Shown: positions 45,916-58,812, counted from the stretch's first letter. The stretch: DNA of 64,000 nt from Methylophaga sp. (GCA_020831825.1 JAFIFW010000012.1:372001-436000); one strand, 5' to 3'. The notes: generated from the letters alone by a model not told the origin. Numbers and translations: made by a program.

Positions 45916-47058
45916 TCATATTCGACCGATAACTGAATTATCTTCCACCTCGATAGCCAGTGATTGCATATCAGGATCCTGTGGCAATTCGCCCGCTTCT
46001 GCTCCAAGTTTGATCATCAAACGAACTTCGTTGGCTGAGTCAGCATTTTTGAGTGCGTCTTCGTATGAAATTTCGCCAGACTTGTACAAGTCATAAACAG
46101 CCTGGTCAAAGGTTTGCATACCCAGCTCTCTTGAGCGCTTCATGACATCCTTGATTTCCGATACTCGTCCTTTTTCAATGAGGCTTCCAATCAGTGGTGT
46201 GTTGATCATGACTTCCACAGCAACCGTCAACCCACTGCCATCTCTCTTCCGAATCAGGCGTTGCGCGACCACTGCTTTGAGGTTGAGTGACAAATCAAGA
46301 AACAGTTGCTTATGACGATCTTCCGGGAAAAAGTTGATAATCCGATCCATGGCCTGATTGGCATTGTTGGCATGTAAGGTAGACAGACAGAGATGCCCAG
46401 TTTCGGCGAACGCCACTCCGTAGTCCATGGTATCTCGGGATCGAATTTCACCAATCATGATCACATCCGGCGCCTGGCGCAGCGAATTTTTCAAGGCGAT
46501 CTCATAGGATTCAGTATCAATACCCACTTCTCGCTGAGTGACCACACAGCTGGCATGCTTATGGTCAAATTCGATGGGATCTTCAATTGTTAAAATGTGG
46601 CCTGTGCTGTTTTGGTTGCGATAACCAATCATCGCAGCCAGTGTGGTGGATTTACCGCTACCAGTGGCGCCGACAAAGATCACCAAACCACGTTTGGTCA
46701 TCGCCAGTTCCTTTATGATTTCTGGGACATGCAGTTCCTCGATGGTCGGAATTGCGTCCTTAACCAGGCGAAGCACCATAGCGATACGATTACGCTGGTA
46801 ATAGGCGCTGACACGAAACCGCCCCGCGCCTTTGGTATCAATAGCGTAATTACATTCTTTTTCGCGCTCAAAAACTTTTTTCTGCTCGTCTGTCATAGTG
46901 CTAAGCACTAGTTCACGTGCCTGCTCATCACTTAAGGATTCTTGAGACAAGGTGGCCATCCGGCCACTGACTTTGAGTGTCGCAGGCCGGCCAGAAGTGA
47001 TAAAAATATCGGAGGCACCGTGTTTAGTGGCCGCTTTGAGAATGGTAATAATGTCCAT
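45916..47058 (-). CDS. pilU: Type IV pilus ATPase PilU
   Basis: This 380-residue PilT-like hexameric ATPase assists PilT in pilus retraction. Walker A is GATGSGKSTTLAAMIGYRN, the Walker B region is DVIMIGEIRSRDTMDYGVAFAETGHLCLSTLHANN, and IITILKAATKHGASDIFITSG begins the PAS-like N-terminal domain. The acidic C-terminal tail (SLAIEVEDNSVIGRI) extends past PilT and is typical of PilU. It lies 285 bases downstream of pilT on the same strand. Confidence 0.92.
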   Translation of the reverse strand: MDIITILKAATKHGASDIFITSGRPATLKVSGRMATLSQESLSDEQARELVLSTMTDEQKKVFEREKECNYAIDTKGAGRFRVSAYYQRNRIAMVLRLVKDAIPTIEELHVPEIIKELAMTKRGLVIFVGATGSGKSTTLAAMIGYRNQNSTGHILTIEDPIEFDHKHASCVVTQREVGIDTESYEIALKNSLRQAPDVIMIGEIRSRDTMDYGVAFAETGHLCLSTLHANNANQAMDRIINFFPEDRHKQLFLDLSLNLKAVVAQRLIRKRDGSGLTVAVEVMINTPLIGSLIEKGRVSEIKDVMKRSRELGMQTFDQAVYDLYKSGEISYEDALKNADSANEVRLMIKLGAEAGELPQDPDMQSLAIEVEDNSVIGRI

Positions 47059-47343
47059 GATCGCTCCTGTTTCTGTAGCTCCATCAACGCACGACTGTTA
47101 GCTCGTTATCGCTCAAGATAACTTATGTGATGCGATGCAGCTATTTTATAATGACGTCATTGCCGTCGCCTCAGGGCAGCATGATGCAGAGCGTTTCTGG
47201 CTTAAATTTGAATCAGGCCACTGCTCTTTGCTGAAATCAAATGTGGGCTGTGCTGATTGTTTGTTTTGAATCATCTCAGAGAGCCTCACATCCTTAAAAC
47301 TTTGTATTCTGGCAGGACGATTTATTATCGAAGACCGCCAAAT
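47059..47343. other. Intergenic region between pilT and pilU
   Basis: These 285 bases contain no gene. A TATAAT-like hexamer near 47146-47151 and a perfect 12-bp palindrome AATGACGTCATT (47150-47161) are present. No terminator for pilT is obvious. Confidence 0.4.
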
Positions 47344-48381
47344 CTAACGAAATAGATCTTTGTTCACCGCCCGCGGTTGTGCTTCGTGTTTGGTAACTTG
47401 CTGTCTACGCACCAAATCCTGCAGGCATTGATCCAGGGTTTGCATTCCCAGTGCACCACCCGTTTGGATAGCAGAGTACATCTGCGGCACCTTGTCTTCA
47501 CGAATCAAGTTACGAATTGCGGGTGTTCCAATCATAATTTCATGCGCAGCTACGCGCCCTCCTCCGACTTTCTTGAGAAGTGTCTGAGAGATGACCGCCC
47601 TGAGCGATTCAGACAACATGGAACGCACCATATCTTTCTCGGCAGCTGGAAACACATCGATTATCCGATCGATGGTTTTAGCTGCCGATGAAGTATGCAG
47701 CGTGCCAAACACCAGGTGACCGGTTTCAGCCGCTGTCAGTGCCAATCGAATGGTCTCGAGGTCACGTAACTCACCGACCAGAATAATGTCTGGGTCTTCC
47801 CGAAGTGCGCTACGCAGAGCTTCACTGAATCCCAGTGTATCGCGATGCACCTCACGCTGGTTGATCAAACATTTTTTACTTTTGTGGACAAACTCAATCG
47901 GATCCTCAATGGTCAGGATATGTTCGTTATCCTTCTCGTTTCGGTAGTCAATCATCGCTGCCAAGGTGGTGGATTTACCTGAACCAGTCGGCCCGGTCAC
48001 CAGCACGATCCCCCGATGATTATCAGCAATTTGCTTGAATATATCGGGCGCTCCGAGTTGTTCCAGCGTCAGGACTGTGGAAGGAATCGTTCGAAATACG
48101 GCTGCTGCGCCGCGATTCTGATTGAAGGCATTCACCCTAAACCTTGCAAGCCCGGGCACTTCAAATGAAAAATCCGCTTCAAGAAATTCTTCAAAGTCCT
48201 TGCGCTGTTTGTCGTTCATGATGTCATAAATCATCGCGTGGACTTCTTTGTGCTCCATTGGTGGCAAGTTTATCCGTCTGACATCACCATCGACTCGAAT
48301 CATAGGCGGTTCTCCAGAGGAGATATGCAGATCAGAGGCATTGTTCTTTGCACTAAACATCAGCAATTCAGTAATATCCAT
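47344..48381 (-). CDS. pilT: Type IV pilus retraction ATPase PilT
   Basis: This 345-residue hexameric motor powers pilus retraction and twitching. It has the PilT N-terminal MDITELLMFSAKNNASDLHIS, Walker A GPTGSGKSTTLAAMIDYRN, Asp box with ILTIEDPIEFVH, Walker B region DPDIILVGELRDLETIRLALTA, His box TGHLVFGTLHTSSA and the AIRNLIRE motif needed for retraction. It diverges from yggS, the standard gammaproteobacterial order. Confidence 0.96.
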   Translation of the reverse strand: MDITELLMFSAKNNASDLHISSGEPPMIRVDGDVRRINLPPMEHKEVHAMIYDIMNDKQRKDFEEFLEADFSFEVPGLARFRVNAFNQNRGAAAVFRTIPSTVLTLEQLGAPDIFKQIADNHRGIVLVTGPTGSGKSTTLAAMIDYRNEKDNEHILTIEDPIEFVHKSKKCLINQREVHRDTLGFSEALRSALREDPDIILVGELRDLETIRLALTAAETGHLVFGTLHTSSAAKTIDRIIDVFPAAEKDMVRSMLSESLRAVISQTLLKKVGGGRVAAHEIMIGTPAIRNLIREDKVPQMYSAIQTGGALGMQTLDQCLQDLVRRQQVTKHEAQPRAVNKDLFR

Positions 48382-48468
48382 TCACATTCCCTAATCTGGT
48401 TGGCTGGAGCGGCCATAATCTGAAACCGCCAAAGCAATAAAGTAGCGCGCCAACCCAAGGCTTGCAAC

Positions 48469-49167
48469 ATGACAGCGATAAAAAAGAGACTTAGTGCCAT
48501 TCTTCAGCAAATTCGTGATGCTGAACAACAGGCTTGCCGGCCGAAAGGCAGTGTCAAACTGCTGGCTGTGAGTAAAACCTGGCCCGCTGAAAGGCTCAGG
48601 CAGCTCGCTGAGGCTGGACAACTGGCTTTTGGTGAGAATTACCTTCAGGAAGCCCTCGATAAAATAGTACAACTCGATGACTTATCTCTTGAGTGGCACT
48701 TCATTGGGCCAATTCAGTCCAACAAAACGCGCGATATTGCCAGACATTTTCAGTGGGTACACAGTATCGACAGATTGAAAATTGCCCAGCGGCTGAATGA
48801 CCAGCGAGAACCGGGCGCAGCACCGCTCAACATCTGCATTCAAATTAACATTGACGAAGAAGACACTAAATCAGGTATCGCTGCGGATGAACTGAACGCA
48901 CTGGTGACAGCCATCTTGCCACTGAGGCAACTCAAACTCCGAGGGCTGATGATCATCCCAGCATACCACGATACTGATGAACAACAGCAGCGGCAGAGTT
49001 TTCAGAAGGCACGCGCATTATTCGACCAATTGAAAACGCTGACCCCGGATGTCGATACACTGTCGATGGGCATGTCTGGAGACATGCCCATCGCAATACA
49101 GGAAGGCAGTACCATGGTACGCATAGGAACCGCACTATTCGGAGAGAGAAACCGCCAAATTACCTGA
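48469..49167 (+). CDS. yggS: PLP homeostasis protein YggS (PipY/ProY family)
   Basis: This 232-residue PLP-binding TIM-barrel protein influences vitamin B6 and amino-acid pools. The PLP lysine is in VKLLAVSKTWPAE, and phosphate-binding LSMGMSGDMPIAIQEGSTMVRIGTALFG is at the C-terminus. FGENYLQEALDKI and WHFIGPIQSNKTRDI are family signatures. It is the first gene of the yggS-proC-yggT run. Confidence 0.94.
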   Translation: MTAIKKRLSAILQQIRDAEQQACRPKGSVKLLAVSKTWPAERLRQLAEAGQLAFGENYLQEALDKIVQLDDLSLEWHFIGPIQSNKTRDIARHFQWVHSIDRLKIAQRLNDQREPGAAPLNICIQINIDEEDTKSGIAADELNALVTAILPLRQLKLRGLMIIPAYHDTDEQQQRQSFQKARALFDQLKTLTPDVDTLSMGMSGDMPIAIQEGSTMVRIGTALFGERNRQIT

Positions 49168-49225
49168 CTCGTTATATAATCAGCACAGCCAGACAATTCG
49201 TTTTATTCAGGAAAACTGTTTGATT

Positions 49226-50062
49226 ATGAAAGAATGCATCATCAGCTTTATCGGCGGCGGCAACATGGCTCGATGCCTGATCGGCGGTCTCATTGCCAAT
49301 GGCTTCCCTGCCAACAATATTCGAGTCGCAGATCCCAACAGTGAAACACTCAACTCATTAGCGGCGGGTTACTCAGTCAACATCTATCAGGATAACGTCG
49401 CTGCTATCAAAGATGCTGATGTCGTTGTACTGGCTGTGAAACCACAACAAATGCAATCGGTGGTTCGTTCACTTGGCACGCACTGGAAACCGGAATGTCT
49501 GCTGATATCGATAGCGGCGGGTATCCGCCTGAATGCCATCAGCCGTTGGCTTGCACACGCTGATGCCGCTATTGTCCGCACTATGCCTAATACGCCTTCA
49601 CTAGTCCAGGCTGGAGCCACCGCCTTGTTTGCCAACAGTCATACCCGTCATGATCAACGCGAGCTGGCCGAAGGTATTATGCGCGCTGTTGGCCTCGCAA
49701 TCTGGCTGGATGATGAACAGCGTATGGACGCCGTCACAGCACTGTCCGGTAGCGGTCCCGCTTATTTTTTCCTGGTCATGGAAGCAATGGAATCCGCCGC
49801 AAGACGACTTGGACTGGATGAGAACACAGCCAGAATGCTTTGCCTGGAAACAGCTTTCGGCGCAGCTAAAATGGCGCTTGAAAGCGGTAATAATGCGGCG
49901 ACATTGCGACAAAAAGTGACTTCACCTGGAGGCACTACCGAGAGGGCCATTCATGAACTTCAAGATGGTGGACTCACAGGCTTGTTTGAAAATGCTATGG
50001 TGGCTGCAGCTTTGCGCTCCAGAGAACTCGCCGATCAACTAGGACAGGACCATGAGCAATAA
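49226..50062 (+). CDS. proC: Pyrroline-5-carboxylate reductase
   Basis: ProC makes proline from pyrroline-5-carboxylate with NAD(P)H. The 278-residue protein has the Rossmann motif IISFIGGGNMARCLIGGLIANG, VLAVKPQQM, the catalytic-site loop RTMPNTPSLVQAGATAL and the C-terminal dimer signature TALSGSGPAYFFLVMEA and TSPGGTTERAI. ATG 49226 is annotated; TTG 49220 has a better spaced AGGA and cannot be excluded. It overlaps yggT by 11 bases. Confidence 0.95.
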   Translation: MKECIISFIGGGNMARCLIGGLIANGFPANNIRVADPNSETLNSLAAGYSVNIYQDNVAAIKDADVVVLAVKPQQMQSVVRSLGTHWKPECLLISIAAGIRLNAISRWLAHADAAIVRTMPNTPSLVQAGATALFANSHTRHDQRELAEGIMRAVGLAIWLDDEQRMDAVTALSGSGPAYFFLVMEAMESAARRLGLDENTARMLCLETAFGAAKMALESGNNAATLRQKVTSPGGTTERAIHELQDGGLTGLFENAMVAAALRSRELADQLGQDHEQ

Positions 50063-50618
50063 TTATTTCACCAATCCCTTGGTGTTTCTGATTGAAACCG
50101 CTTTCTTTCTGTACATGATCCTGCTGGCATTGAGATTGCTAATGCCATGGGCACGCTGGGATTATCATCATCCCATCTCACAATTCATCGTTCGCTTTAC
50201 CCAGCCACCATTAAACTTGCTGAGAAGCTTTATCCCGGCAGTCGGCCGACTGGATACGGCCACACTGGTACTGTTGATTATCGTCACCATGATAAAACTA
50301 CTTCTGGTGTCGATGCTTTTTGGTTACCTGCTCGGCCCTATGGCGCTGATTCAACGTTCGATTGCCGAGATTTTCTCACTGTTTATCACCCTGTTCACAG
50401 TCACTATCCTGATTGAAGTGGTATTGAGCTGGATCACGCCTCCCGGCAGTCATAATCCGGCGGCTAATCTGATTCGTCGACTCAATGCACCGCTGCTGGA
50501 ACCAGTCAGAAAAAAAATGCCGTCCACTTCCGGGTTGGATCTGACACCTCTGGTCGTGGTGATAGGCTTGCAATTGCTGCACATGCTAGTACTGCCACTA
50601 CTGTTGCTTGGCCTGTGA
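50052..50618 (+). CDS. yggT: YggT-family membrane protein
   Basis: This 188-residue membrane protein has two YggT repeats, each with a helix pair: LIETAFFLYMILLALRLLMPWAR followed by RFTQPPLNLLRSFIPA, and SLFITLFTVTILIEVVLSWI followed by RRLNAPLLEPVRKKMP. The function is uncertain; relatives are involved in cell-envelope or osmotic tolerance. It overlaps proC, confirming the operon. Confidence 0.92.
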   Translation: MSNNYFTNPLVFLIETAFFLYMILLALRLLMPWARWDYHHPISQFIVRFTQPPLNLLRSFIPAVGRLDTATLVLLIIVTMIKLLLVSMLFGYLLGPMALIQRSIAEIFSLFITLFTVTILIEVVLSWITPPGSHNPAANLIRRLNAPLLEPVRKKMPSTSGLDLTPLVVVIGLQLLHMLVLPLLLLGL

Positions 50619-50680
50619 CTTTATTGCACTGGGATCCTGCTGTCATTAGACTTTGTCATTTATTTCGGGAATAGAACACC

Positions 50681-51832
50681 ATGCCGGACACTCTGCCAGC
50701 CGACTCGGTTGGCCTGGTATCAACCGCTACACTGCATGTGGACACACCACTGCAGCTGGACTGTGGGCGCACACTCAACAACTATCACCTGATATACGAA
50801 ACCTACGGCACGCTCAACCAGGACAAAAGCAACGCTATACTGATCTGCCATGCGCTGTCTGGTGATCATCACGCTGCCGGTTATCACAGCATGCAGGATC
50901 GCAAACCCGGCTGGTGGGACAGCGCGATAGGTCCGGGAAAGCCGATAGATACCAATCATTTTTTTGTTGTTTGTCCCAATAATCTAGGCGGTTGTAAAGG
51001 CTCCACTGGACCGAATACCATCAATCCGGAGACAGGTCGTCTGTATGGCCCTGACTTTCCTATCGTTACTGTTTCTGACTGGGTTCGCAGTCAGTCTGTG
51101 CTCGCTGATCATCTTGGTATTCAACAGTGGGCTGCGGTAGTGGGTGGCAGTCTTGGTGGAATGCAAGCATTACAGTGGGCTATCAGCTTGCCGGATCGGC
51201 TGCGCCATGTGTTGATTATTGCCGCTGCGCCTAAATTGTCTGCACAAAATATAGCTTTTAATGAGGTTGCCCGGACCGCCATCAAATCTGATCCAGACTT
51301 TCATGAGGGTCACTATGCCGAGCACAATACTATCCCGGCACAAGGCCTAGGCTTGGCTCGCATGTTAGGTCACATCACCTATTTATCTGACGAAGCCATG
51401 GGGCAGAAGTTTGGTCGTGAATTGCGCAGTGGCGCGCTGCAATATGGTTACGATGTCGAGTTTCAAATCGAAAGTTATCTGCGCTATCAAAGCTCCACCT
51501 TCGTCGGTCGCTTTGATGCCAATACTTATCTTTTGATGACCAAAGCACTGGACTATTTCGACCCTGCGCATGATTTCAACGATGATCTTACCGCCACAAT
51601 GGCTTCGCTTCAGGCACGTAGTCTAGTGATTTCGTTCACCAGCGACTGGCGGTTTTCGCCGCTGCGTTCGGTAGAAATCGTCAATGCCATGATTAATGCA
51701 GGCAAACATGTCACTTATGCAGAAATAGAAGCCAATCAGGGGCATGATGCGTTCCTGATGCCAATCCCGCGCTATATGGAAATTTTTGGCAGTTACATGA
51801 AAAAAATCGCTTCTGAGGTGCCTTCAGCATGA
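50681..51832 (+). CDS. metX: Homoserine O-acyltransferase MetX
   Basis: This 383-residue alpha/beta hydrolase acylates homoserine in methionine synthesis. It has [26 protein letters not shown], the nucleophile elbow [14 protein letters not shown] with serine, and the Asp/His of the triad in [12 protein letters not shown] and NQGHDAFLM. Gammaproteobacterial MetX enzymes paired with metW often use succinyl-CoA rather than acetyl-CoA, so the donor is not assigned. It overlaps metW by four bases. Confidence 0.94.
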   Translation: MPDTLPADSVGLVSTATLHVDTPLQLDCGRTLNNYHLIYETYGTLNQDKSNAILICHALSGDHHAAGYHSMQDRKPGWWDSAIGPGKPIDTNHFFVVCPNNLGGCKGSTGPNTINPETGRLYGPDFPIVTVSDWVRSQSVLADHLGIQQWAAVVGGSLGGMQALQWAISLPDRLRHVLIIAAAPKLSAQNIAFNEVARTAIKSDPDFHEGHYAEHNTIPAQGLGLARMLGHITYLSDEAMGQKFGRELRSGALQYGYDVEFQIESYLRYQSSTFVGRFDANTYLLMTKALDYFDPAHDFNDDLTATMASLQARSLVISFTSDWRFSPLRSVEIVNAMINAGKHVTYAEIEANQGHDAFLMPIPRYMEIFGSYMKKIASEVPSA

Positions 51833-52431
51833 GTCTGCGGATAGATCTGCAAATTATCAGCGACTGGATTCCCGATGGTGCCCGGGTGCTGGATCTGGGC
51901 TGTGGCAACGGCACACTGCTCAAACACCTGCAGCAGCGGGATATTAGCGGCTACGGACTGGAAATAGATAACGGTAAATTTGCGGAATGTATCGCTTCGG
52001 GTGTCAATGTTATTCAAGCAGATCTGGATGAAGGGCTACCTTTATTTGCTGATCAAAGTTTTGATTTTGTTATTCTGTCGCAAACGCTGCAGGCAATGGC
52101 CAGACCAGATTTTTTGCTGGATGAAATCATGCGTGTCGGCAAACAAGGCATTATCGGCTTTCCCAATTTTGGTCACTGGCTATGCCGTTGGCAATTAAGC
52201 ATTAGTGGCAAAATGCCTGTCTCGAAAAGCCTGCCCAATGCCTGGTACGACACGCCCAACATTCACCTGTGTACCATTGCTGACTTCGAAAAGATGTGTG
52301 CTGACAAGCATCTGGAAATCATCAATCGCAGCATCGTCAATCATGCCCATAAGGACACGCTGGGCATAAGATTATTACCAAATCTGTTTGGACAGATTGC
52401 CGTCTATCACATTCAAAAGCAGAATTCATGA
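51829..52431 (+). CDS. metW: Methionine biosynthesis protein MetW
   Basis: This is a 200-residue SAM-dependent-methyltransferase-fold protein with motif [18 protein letters not shown] and the MetW-specific [22 protein letters not shown] and [20 protein letters not shown]. MetW forms a functional pair with MetX, and the ATGA overlap here supports it. The next gene, pyrE, also overlaps by four bases. Confidence 0.95.
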   Translation: MSLRIDLQIISDWIPDGARVLDLGCGNGTLLKHLQQRDISGYGLEIDNGKFAECIASGVNVIQADLDEGLPLFADQSFDFVILSQTLQAMARPDFLLDEIMRVGKQGIIGFPNFGHWLCRWQLSISGKMPVSKSLPNAWYDTPNIHLCTIADFEKMCADKHLEIINRSIVNHAHKDTLGIRLLPNLFGQIAVYHIQKQNS

Positions 52432-53072
52432 AAGCCTACCAGCAGCAATTTATCGACTTTGCACTTACCACTGGCGTCTTGCGTTTCGGCCAGTTCACGC
52501 TTAAATCAGGTCGTATCAGCCCGTATTTCTTCAATAGTGGCTTGTTCAACAGTGGTGCCAGCCTTGCTCGTCTTGGACGCTTCTACGCACAAACCATTGT
52601 TGATTCCGGCATTGCCTTTGATGTGCTATTCGGTCCCGCCTATAAAGGCATTCCGCTTGCCTCGACCACCGCAGTCGCCCTGGCGGATCATCATCAGCGT
52701 GACGTGCCCTATGTATTCAATCGCAAAGAAGCCAAAGATCACGGTGAGGGCGGACAGTTGGTCGGTGCACCACTCAACGGTAAAGTATTGATTATCGACG
52801 ATGTGATTTCGGCGGGAACCTCCGTTCGGGAGTCTGTGGAGATCATTCGGGCAGCAGGTGCTGAGCCTGCTGGTGTGGTCATCGCTCTGGATCGCCAAGA
52901 GCGTGGCAAAGGGCAAATGTCAGCAATACAGGAAGTTGAACAACAACATGGTATTCCGGTGATTAGCATTATCAGCCTTAATGATCTAATGAGCTATCTG
53001 GCTGAGGACTCAAGTTTACCGCTTGAAACGCTGCCAGCCGTTAAAGCTTACCGAGCAGAATACGGCGTCTAA
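52428..53072 (+). CDS. pyrE: Orotate phosphoribosyltransferase
   Basis: PyrE converts orotate and PRPP to OMP in pyrimidine synthesis. The 214-residue protein has [16 protein letters not shown], the flexible loop [15 protein letters not shown] and the PRPP-binding [17 protein letters not shown]. The gene overlaps metW (ATGA) and its stop overlaps the convergent TauE-type gene by four bases. Confidence 0.96.
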   Translation: MKAYQQQFIDFALTTGVLRFGQFTLKSGRISPYFFNSGLFNSGASLARLGRFYAQTIVDSGIAFDVLFGPAYKGIPLASTTAVALADHHQRDVPYVFNRKEAKDHGEGGQLVGAPLNGKVLIIDDVISAGTSVRESVEIIRAAGAEPAGVVIALDRQERGKGQMSAIQEVEQQHGIPVISIISLNDLMSYLAEDSSLPLETLPAVKAYRAEYGV

Positions 53073-53824
53073 CCCGCGATTAATTTGATCGCAATTAACA
53101 AGGTAATCACCTCAAAAGCACGTTTGATCCACCGATTACCATGCTTGATTGCCAGGTGTGAGCCAAGATAACCGCCCAAAAGTGAACCCGCCAGCAATGC
53201 AGGCAGCCAATCCCAACGGATTTCAGCCAGCATCCCCACGGTAATCGCGCCCGTTCCATTCCAGAACAAGCCCACCATAATCAGCGTGTAGGCAACCGCT
53301 CGCTGATAATCCATACCAAACCACAAGATCAGCCAGATCGTCACAAACAAGCCACTTCCCGAAGTCAGCGAACCATTGATGACGCCCAGCAGGAATAAGA
53401 CGGCACCACCCTGAAGAAACTGTTTACGCTGCCGATTTTTAGGTTGGTATTGCTGACCAAGTTGCGGCTTGAATATCGAATATATGCCAAGGCTACCGGT
53501 CAATAGGCCCAATGAAATCTCGGCAGCACGGTCAGGCACATGCAAAATCAGCAGCCCACCCATTACGACACCCGGTAAACCCGCAAACAGCAATAGCAGC
53601 ACAAACTCGCGTTCAAGCCGACTGGAACGCCAATAGCGAATCGCAGCGCCCAAACCCAGCGCAACACTGGCGACTTTATGAGTCGCCAGCGCCACCGAAA
53701 AACTTAAACCCAAAAATATCAATAGCGGAAACTGGATGAGTCCTGCCCCTCCTCCGCTGAATGCCGAAAAGGTATTGGCTATCAAAGAAATTAAAAACAG
53801 GATAAATTGGTCTATAACACTCAA
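53069..53824 (-). CDS. TauE/SafE-family permease
   Basis: This is a 251-residue polytopic membrane protein with about eight helices. Family features are [19 protein letters not shown] near the N-terminus, [40 protein letters not shown] and [17 protein letters not shown]. TauE/SafE proteins export organic anions such as sulfite or sulfoacetate; the substrate is unknown. It converges on pyrE and diverges from the DUF4124-like gene by 20 bases. Confidence 0.9.
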   Translation of the reverse strand: MSVIDQFILFLISLIANTFSAFSGGGAGLIQFPLLIFLGLSFSVALATHKVASVALGLGAAIRYWRSSRLEREFVLLLLFAGLPGVVMGGLLILHVPDRAAEISLGLLTGSLGIYSIFKPQLGQQYQPKNRQRKQFLQGGAVLFLLGVINGSLTSGSGLFVTIWLILWFGMDYQRAVAYTLIMVGLFWNGTGAITVGMLAEIRWDWLPALLAGSLLGGYLGSHLAIKHGNRWIKRAFEVITLLIAIKLIAG

Positions 53825-53844
53825 CTAACAGATCTCTTCTATCG

Positions 53845-54510
53845 ATGAACAGTTCACTTCGCATCCTCTCTTTGATCACAGCCCTGAGTCTATTCAGCCT
53901 GTCTGCGACCGCTGCTCCACTATATCGATTTATCGACGATGATGGCACAACCACGCTGAGTCGCAGTCTGCCACCCCATATTGCGCCAAAAGGCTACGAC
54001 ATTCTTGATGAAAACACCATGCGCTTGATTGAGCGTGTGCCGCCAGTGCTCACCGAAGCCGAACGGGCAGAGCAACAACGTCTTGAACGAGAGGCAGCAG
54101 CACAGCGAGCCGAGGCAGAAATATCCGCAAGAGAAGCCGCTGAAGCGCGTCGACTCCAGCGAATTTATGATCGAAATCTGTTAAGTACCTACCAGTCAGA
54201 AGCTGAACTGATCTCGGTCAGAGATACGGATCTGCAACACAGACAACAACGCATCGAACGGCTTCAGGCGACACTTCCAAAACTGGAAAACCAATTACGA
54301 GAACAGCAACGCCTGGCCGCAGAGTCCGAACTCAGTGGCCGTCCGGTCAGTGATAACCTGAAAAGACGAATATCAGTGCTGGAACAGGAAATCAACCACA
54401 ACCAGGTGACCATCGCCAATCAACAAAACGAGCTTGAGCAACTTGAGCTGCAATATGAAACGGAACGGCTGAGACTGCTGGAGCTACTGGCTATTCGAAA
54501 TGACAATTAA
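53845..54510 (+). CDS. Periplasmic coiled-coil protein (DUF4124-like)
   Basis: This is a 221-residue protein with a signal peptide ending near SATAAPL. A short beta domain [19 protein letters not shown] resembles DUF4124, and a long charged coiled coil runs from about 68 to 215 ([39 protein letters not shown]). The function is unknown; structural or scaffold roles in the periplasm would fit. Its stop overlaps the hisC stop on the other strand. Confidence 0.75.
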   Translation: MNSSLRILSLITALSLFSLSATAAPLYRFIDDDGTTTLSRSLPPHIAPKGYDILDENTMRLIERVPPVLTEAERAEQQRLEREAAAQRAEAEISAREAAEARRLQRIYDRNLLSTYQSEAELISVRDTDLQHRQQRIERLQATLPKLENQLREQQRLAAESELSGRPVSDNLKRRISVLEQEINHNQVTIANQQNELEQLELQYETERLRLLELLAIRNDN

Positions 54511-55562
54511 ACCAGCGTATCGAGAACACTCAACAACAGCTGGTTTTCTGACTCTGTGCCCACGGTGATACGCAGGAATTGATCAATCCGGGTTTTTTTA
54601 AAATGCCTGACAATCACACCTTCTGCCCTGAGCGCTGATGCCAGTGACTGTGCGTCGTGACTTGGGTGGCGTGCAAACACAAAGTTTGCCGCTGAAGGCA
54701 GGACTTCAAAGCCCATCTCTGTGAGACCCATCGTTAACTTTTCACGGCTGTGAATGACTTTCTGACATGTCTGTTCGAAGTAGGTCTTGTCTTCGTATGC
54801 TGCCACACCTGCAGCCGAAGCCAACATATCCAGCGGGTAAGAATTAAAACTGTCTTTGACTCGAATCAATGCTTCGATGAGATCGGGATGCCCGGCAGCA
54901 AAACCAATTCGCATACCTGCCAGCGAGCGTGACTTTGACAAGGTTTGCGTCACCAGCAAATTCGGATAATGGTCAATAAGTGCTATTGCCGACTCACCAC
55001 CGAAGTCTATATATGCTTCATCAACTACCACCACACTGTCTTTTTGGGTGTTCAGCAGTGTTTCAATCGCTTCCAGAGACAATAGGCATCCGGTAGGCGC
55101 GTTGGGATTTGGGAAGATAATGCCGCCGTTGGCTTGTGCATAATCAGCGACATCAATCTTGAAATCATCGGTCAGCGGAACACAACGATAATGGATCTGG
55201 TAAAGCTGACAATAGACCGGATAAAAGCTGTAAGTGATGTCTGGAAATAATATCGGTGAATCGTGCTGTAAAAGGCCATGAAACACATGCGCCAGCACTT
55301 CGTCAGAACCATTACCAACAAAAACCTGTTCCGGCTGAATGCCATGATAATCAGCAATAGCCTGCTTTAATGTCTGTGAAGCCGGATCCGGATAAAGTCG
55401 CAGCCGATCACTGACGCCAAGTCGAATCGCTTCCAGTACCTTTGGCGATGGCCCGTAAGGATTTTCATTGGTATTCAACTTGACCAGATTACTGCCGCGC
55501 GGTTGTTCCCCTGGAACATAAGGGTCGAGTTGATGAACGATACGACTCCAAAAACGGCTCAT
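54507..55562 (-). CDS. hisC: Histidinol-phosphate aminotransferase
   Basis: This 351-residue PLP aminotransferase transaminates imidazole acetol phosphate to histidinol phosphate. It has [49 protein letters not shown] and the PLP lysine in [15 protein letters not shown]. Nine bases separate it from hisD; with hisG and hisD it forms a histidine sub-operon below murA. Confidence 0.95.
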   Translation of the reverse strand: MSRFWSRIVHQLDPYVPGEQPRGSNLVKLNTNENPYGPSPKVLEAIRLGVSDRLRLYPDPASQTLKQAIADYHGIQPEQVFVGNGSDEVLAHVFHGLLQHDSPILFPDITYSFYPVYCQLYQIHYRCVPLTDDFKIDVADYAQANGGIIFPNPNAPTGCLLSLEAIETLLNTQKDSVVVVDEAYIDFGGESAIALIDHYPNLLVTQTLSKSRSLAGMRIGFAAGHPDLIEALIRVKDSFNSYPLDMLASAAGVAAYEDKTYFEQTCQKVIHSREKLTMGLTEMGFEVLPSAANFVFARHPSHDAQSLASALRAEGVIVRHFKKTRIDQFLRITVGTESENQLLLSVLDTLV

Positions 55563-55571
55563 AGCATTGAC

Positions 55572-56873
55572 CTAGTCCTTAAGACGATATTCAGCAGAGC
55601 GTGCATGCGCCGTCAATGACTCTCCACGAGCCATTACAGAAGCAATTCTACCGAGCTGCTGCACACCTTGTTCAGACACCTGAATCAGGCTGGAGCGCTT
55701 CTGGAAGTCATATACACCCAGAGGTGAGCTGAATCGGGCAGTACGCGATGTCGGCAAGACATGGTTGGGACCTGCACAATAGTCGCCAATCGCTTCAGGG
55801 GTGTAGCGACCCATAAAAATTGCACCGGCATGGTGAATTTTCTTGGCCATTGCCATCGGCTCATCAACTGATAACTCAAGATGCTCCGGAGCGATAAAGT
55901 TACAAACTTCTATGGCCTCTTCCATATCGCGCACGTGGATCAAGGCGCCACGATTGTTCAGTGAAGTTTCGATCATTGCTGCACGTTCCATGGTCGGCAA
56001 CAGCTTCTCGATGGAGGCTTTGACCTGTTTCAGAAAGTCCGCATCCGGTGACAGCAGAATTGATTGTGCATCTTCGTCATGCTCTGCTTGTGAGAACAAA
56101 TCCATGGCGATCCAGTCAGGATCCGTTTTGCCATCACAAATCACCAAAATCTCTGAAGGTCCGGCAATCATGTCAATGCCGACTGTGCCGAATACCATGC
56201 CCTTGGCGGTGGCAACGTAAATATTGCCTGGCCCTACAATTTTGTCGACTTGTGGAATAGTCTCTGTACCGTAAGCCAATGCAGCAACCGCCTGGGCGCC
56301 TCCAATGGCAAAAATACGATCAACCCCGGCAACCGCAGCAGCAGCCAGCACCAGTTCATTAACTTCACCATCTGGGGTTGGCACGACCATGATCAATTGT
56401 TCAACACCCGCAACCTTGGCTGGGATAGCATTCATCAGCACAGACGAGGGATAGGCCGCTTTACCACCAGGCACATACAAGCCCGCTTTTGACAGAGCGG
56501 TCACCTGTTGACCCAGCACCGTGCCATCGGCTTCCGTATACGCCCATGATTCCTGTTTTTGATGCTGATGATAACGGCGAATGCGTTCTGCCGATGTTTC
56601 CAAAGCTTGTCTTTGATCGGCAGGAAGGTTGCCCAGTGAGACATGCGCCCGATTCAACGGAATTTCCAGTTCGGCCATGGTGGTGGCGCCCACACGATCA
56701 AAACGACGACTGTATTCCAGCACGGCATCATCGCCGCGCTGTTTTACATCTGCCAGAATTTGTTTGACTGTCGTGGTTACCTTATCGTCGGACACACCTT
56801 CCCAGGCCAACAATGTTTCCAGTTGTGGCCAAAAGTCAGTGTCTGCTGTTGTTAGCTGTCTTACATCAGTCAT
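55572..56873 (-). CDS. hisD: Histidinol dehydrogenase
   Basis: HisD oxidises histidinol to histidine in two NAD-dependent steps using zinc. The 433-residue protein has [52 protein letters not shown] (zinc ligands) and EHLELSV followed by [20 protein letters not shown]. The ATG overlaps the hisG stop by one base. Confidence 0.96.
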   Translation of the reverse strand: MTDVRQLTTADTDFWPQLETLLAWEGVSDDKVTTTVKQILADVKQRGDDAVLEYSRRFDRVGATTMAELEIPLNRAHVSLGNLPADQRQALETSAERIRRYHQHQKQESWAYTEADGTVLGQQVTALSKAGLYVPGGKAAYPSSVLMNAIPAKVAGVEQLIMVVPTPDGEVNELVLAAAAVAGVDRIFAIGGAQAVAALAYGTETIPQVDKIVGPGNIYVATAKGMVFGTVGIDMIAGPSEILVICDGKTDPDWIAMDLFSQAEHDEDAQSILLSPDADFLKQVKASIEKLLPTMERAAMIETSLNNRGALIHVRDMEEAIEVCNFIAPEHLELSVDEPMAMAKKIHHAGAIFMGRYTPEAIGDYCAGPNHVLPTSRTARFSSPLGVYDFQKRSSLIQVSEQGVQQLGRIASVMARGESLTAHARSAEYRLKD

Positions 56874-57511
56874 CAGTTTCTTTCTCTTACCGCCGTGCGG
56901 ATTTGTTCAATAAATGTCTGGATGGTTGCGTGTTTCATTTTCATGGAAGCTTTATTGACCACCAGTCGCGAGCTGATATCCGCAATATGCTCCATCGGCT
57001 CAAGGCCATTGGCACGCAATGTGTTTCCTGTGTCGACCACATCAACAATACGATCGGCCAAACCGACCAGAGGTGCCAACTCCATCGAGCCATAAAGCTT
57101 GATGATTTCTACCTGTTCGCCTTTTTCAGCATAAAAACGCCGAGTACTTTCAACAAATTTGGTGGCCACCCGCAGACGACGATTCACAACTTCGGTGCCG
57201 GGTTTGCCAGCAGTCATTAGCTTGCAGCAAGCAATTTTGAGGTCAACAGGCTCGTAAAGTTCTGCCTGTGGGTGTTCCATCAATACATCTTTGCCTGCCA
57301 CCCCGAGGTCAGCGCCACCGTATTCCACATAGGCAGGCACATCTGAGGCTCGAACAATGATCAAACGAACATTGGGCTGGTTAGTAGACAGGATAAGCTT
57401 GCGACTGGTTTCTGGCTCTTCAAGCGGTTCGATTCCAGCAGCCTTGAGCAAAGGCAATGTTTCCTGAAAGATACGCCCCTTCGACAGGGCCAGCGTCAAG
57501 GTATCAGGCAT
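56873..57511 (-). CDS. hisG: ATP phosphoribosyltransferase, short form
   Basis: HisG condenses ATP and PRPP in the first histidine step. At 212 residues this is the short form lacking the C-terminal regulatory domain, which in other bacteria requires HisZ; no hisZ is in the window. Motifs are [34 protein letters not shown] and the PRPP loop [18 protein letters not shown]. It follows murA by one base and overlaps hisD, so murA-hisG-hisD-hisC appear co-transcribed. Confidence 0.95.
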   Translation of the reverse strand: MPDTLTLALSKGRIFQETLPLLKAAGIEPLEEPETSRKLILSTNQPNVRLIIVRASDVPAYVEYGGADLGVAGKDVLMEHPQAELYEPVDLKIACCKLMTAGKPGTEVVNRRLRVATKFVESTRRFYAEKGEQVEIIKLYGSMELAPLVGLADRIVDVVDTGNTLRANGLEPMEHIADISSRLVVNKASMKMKHATIQTFIEQIRTAVRERN

Positions 57512-57512
57512 A

Positions 57513-58796
<1,284 letters not shown>

Positions 58797-58812
58797 TCAA
58801 TGATACTGCAGC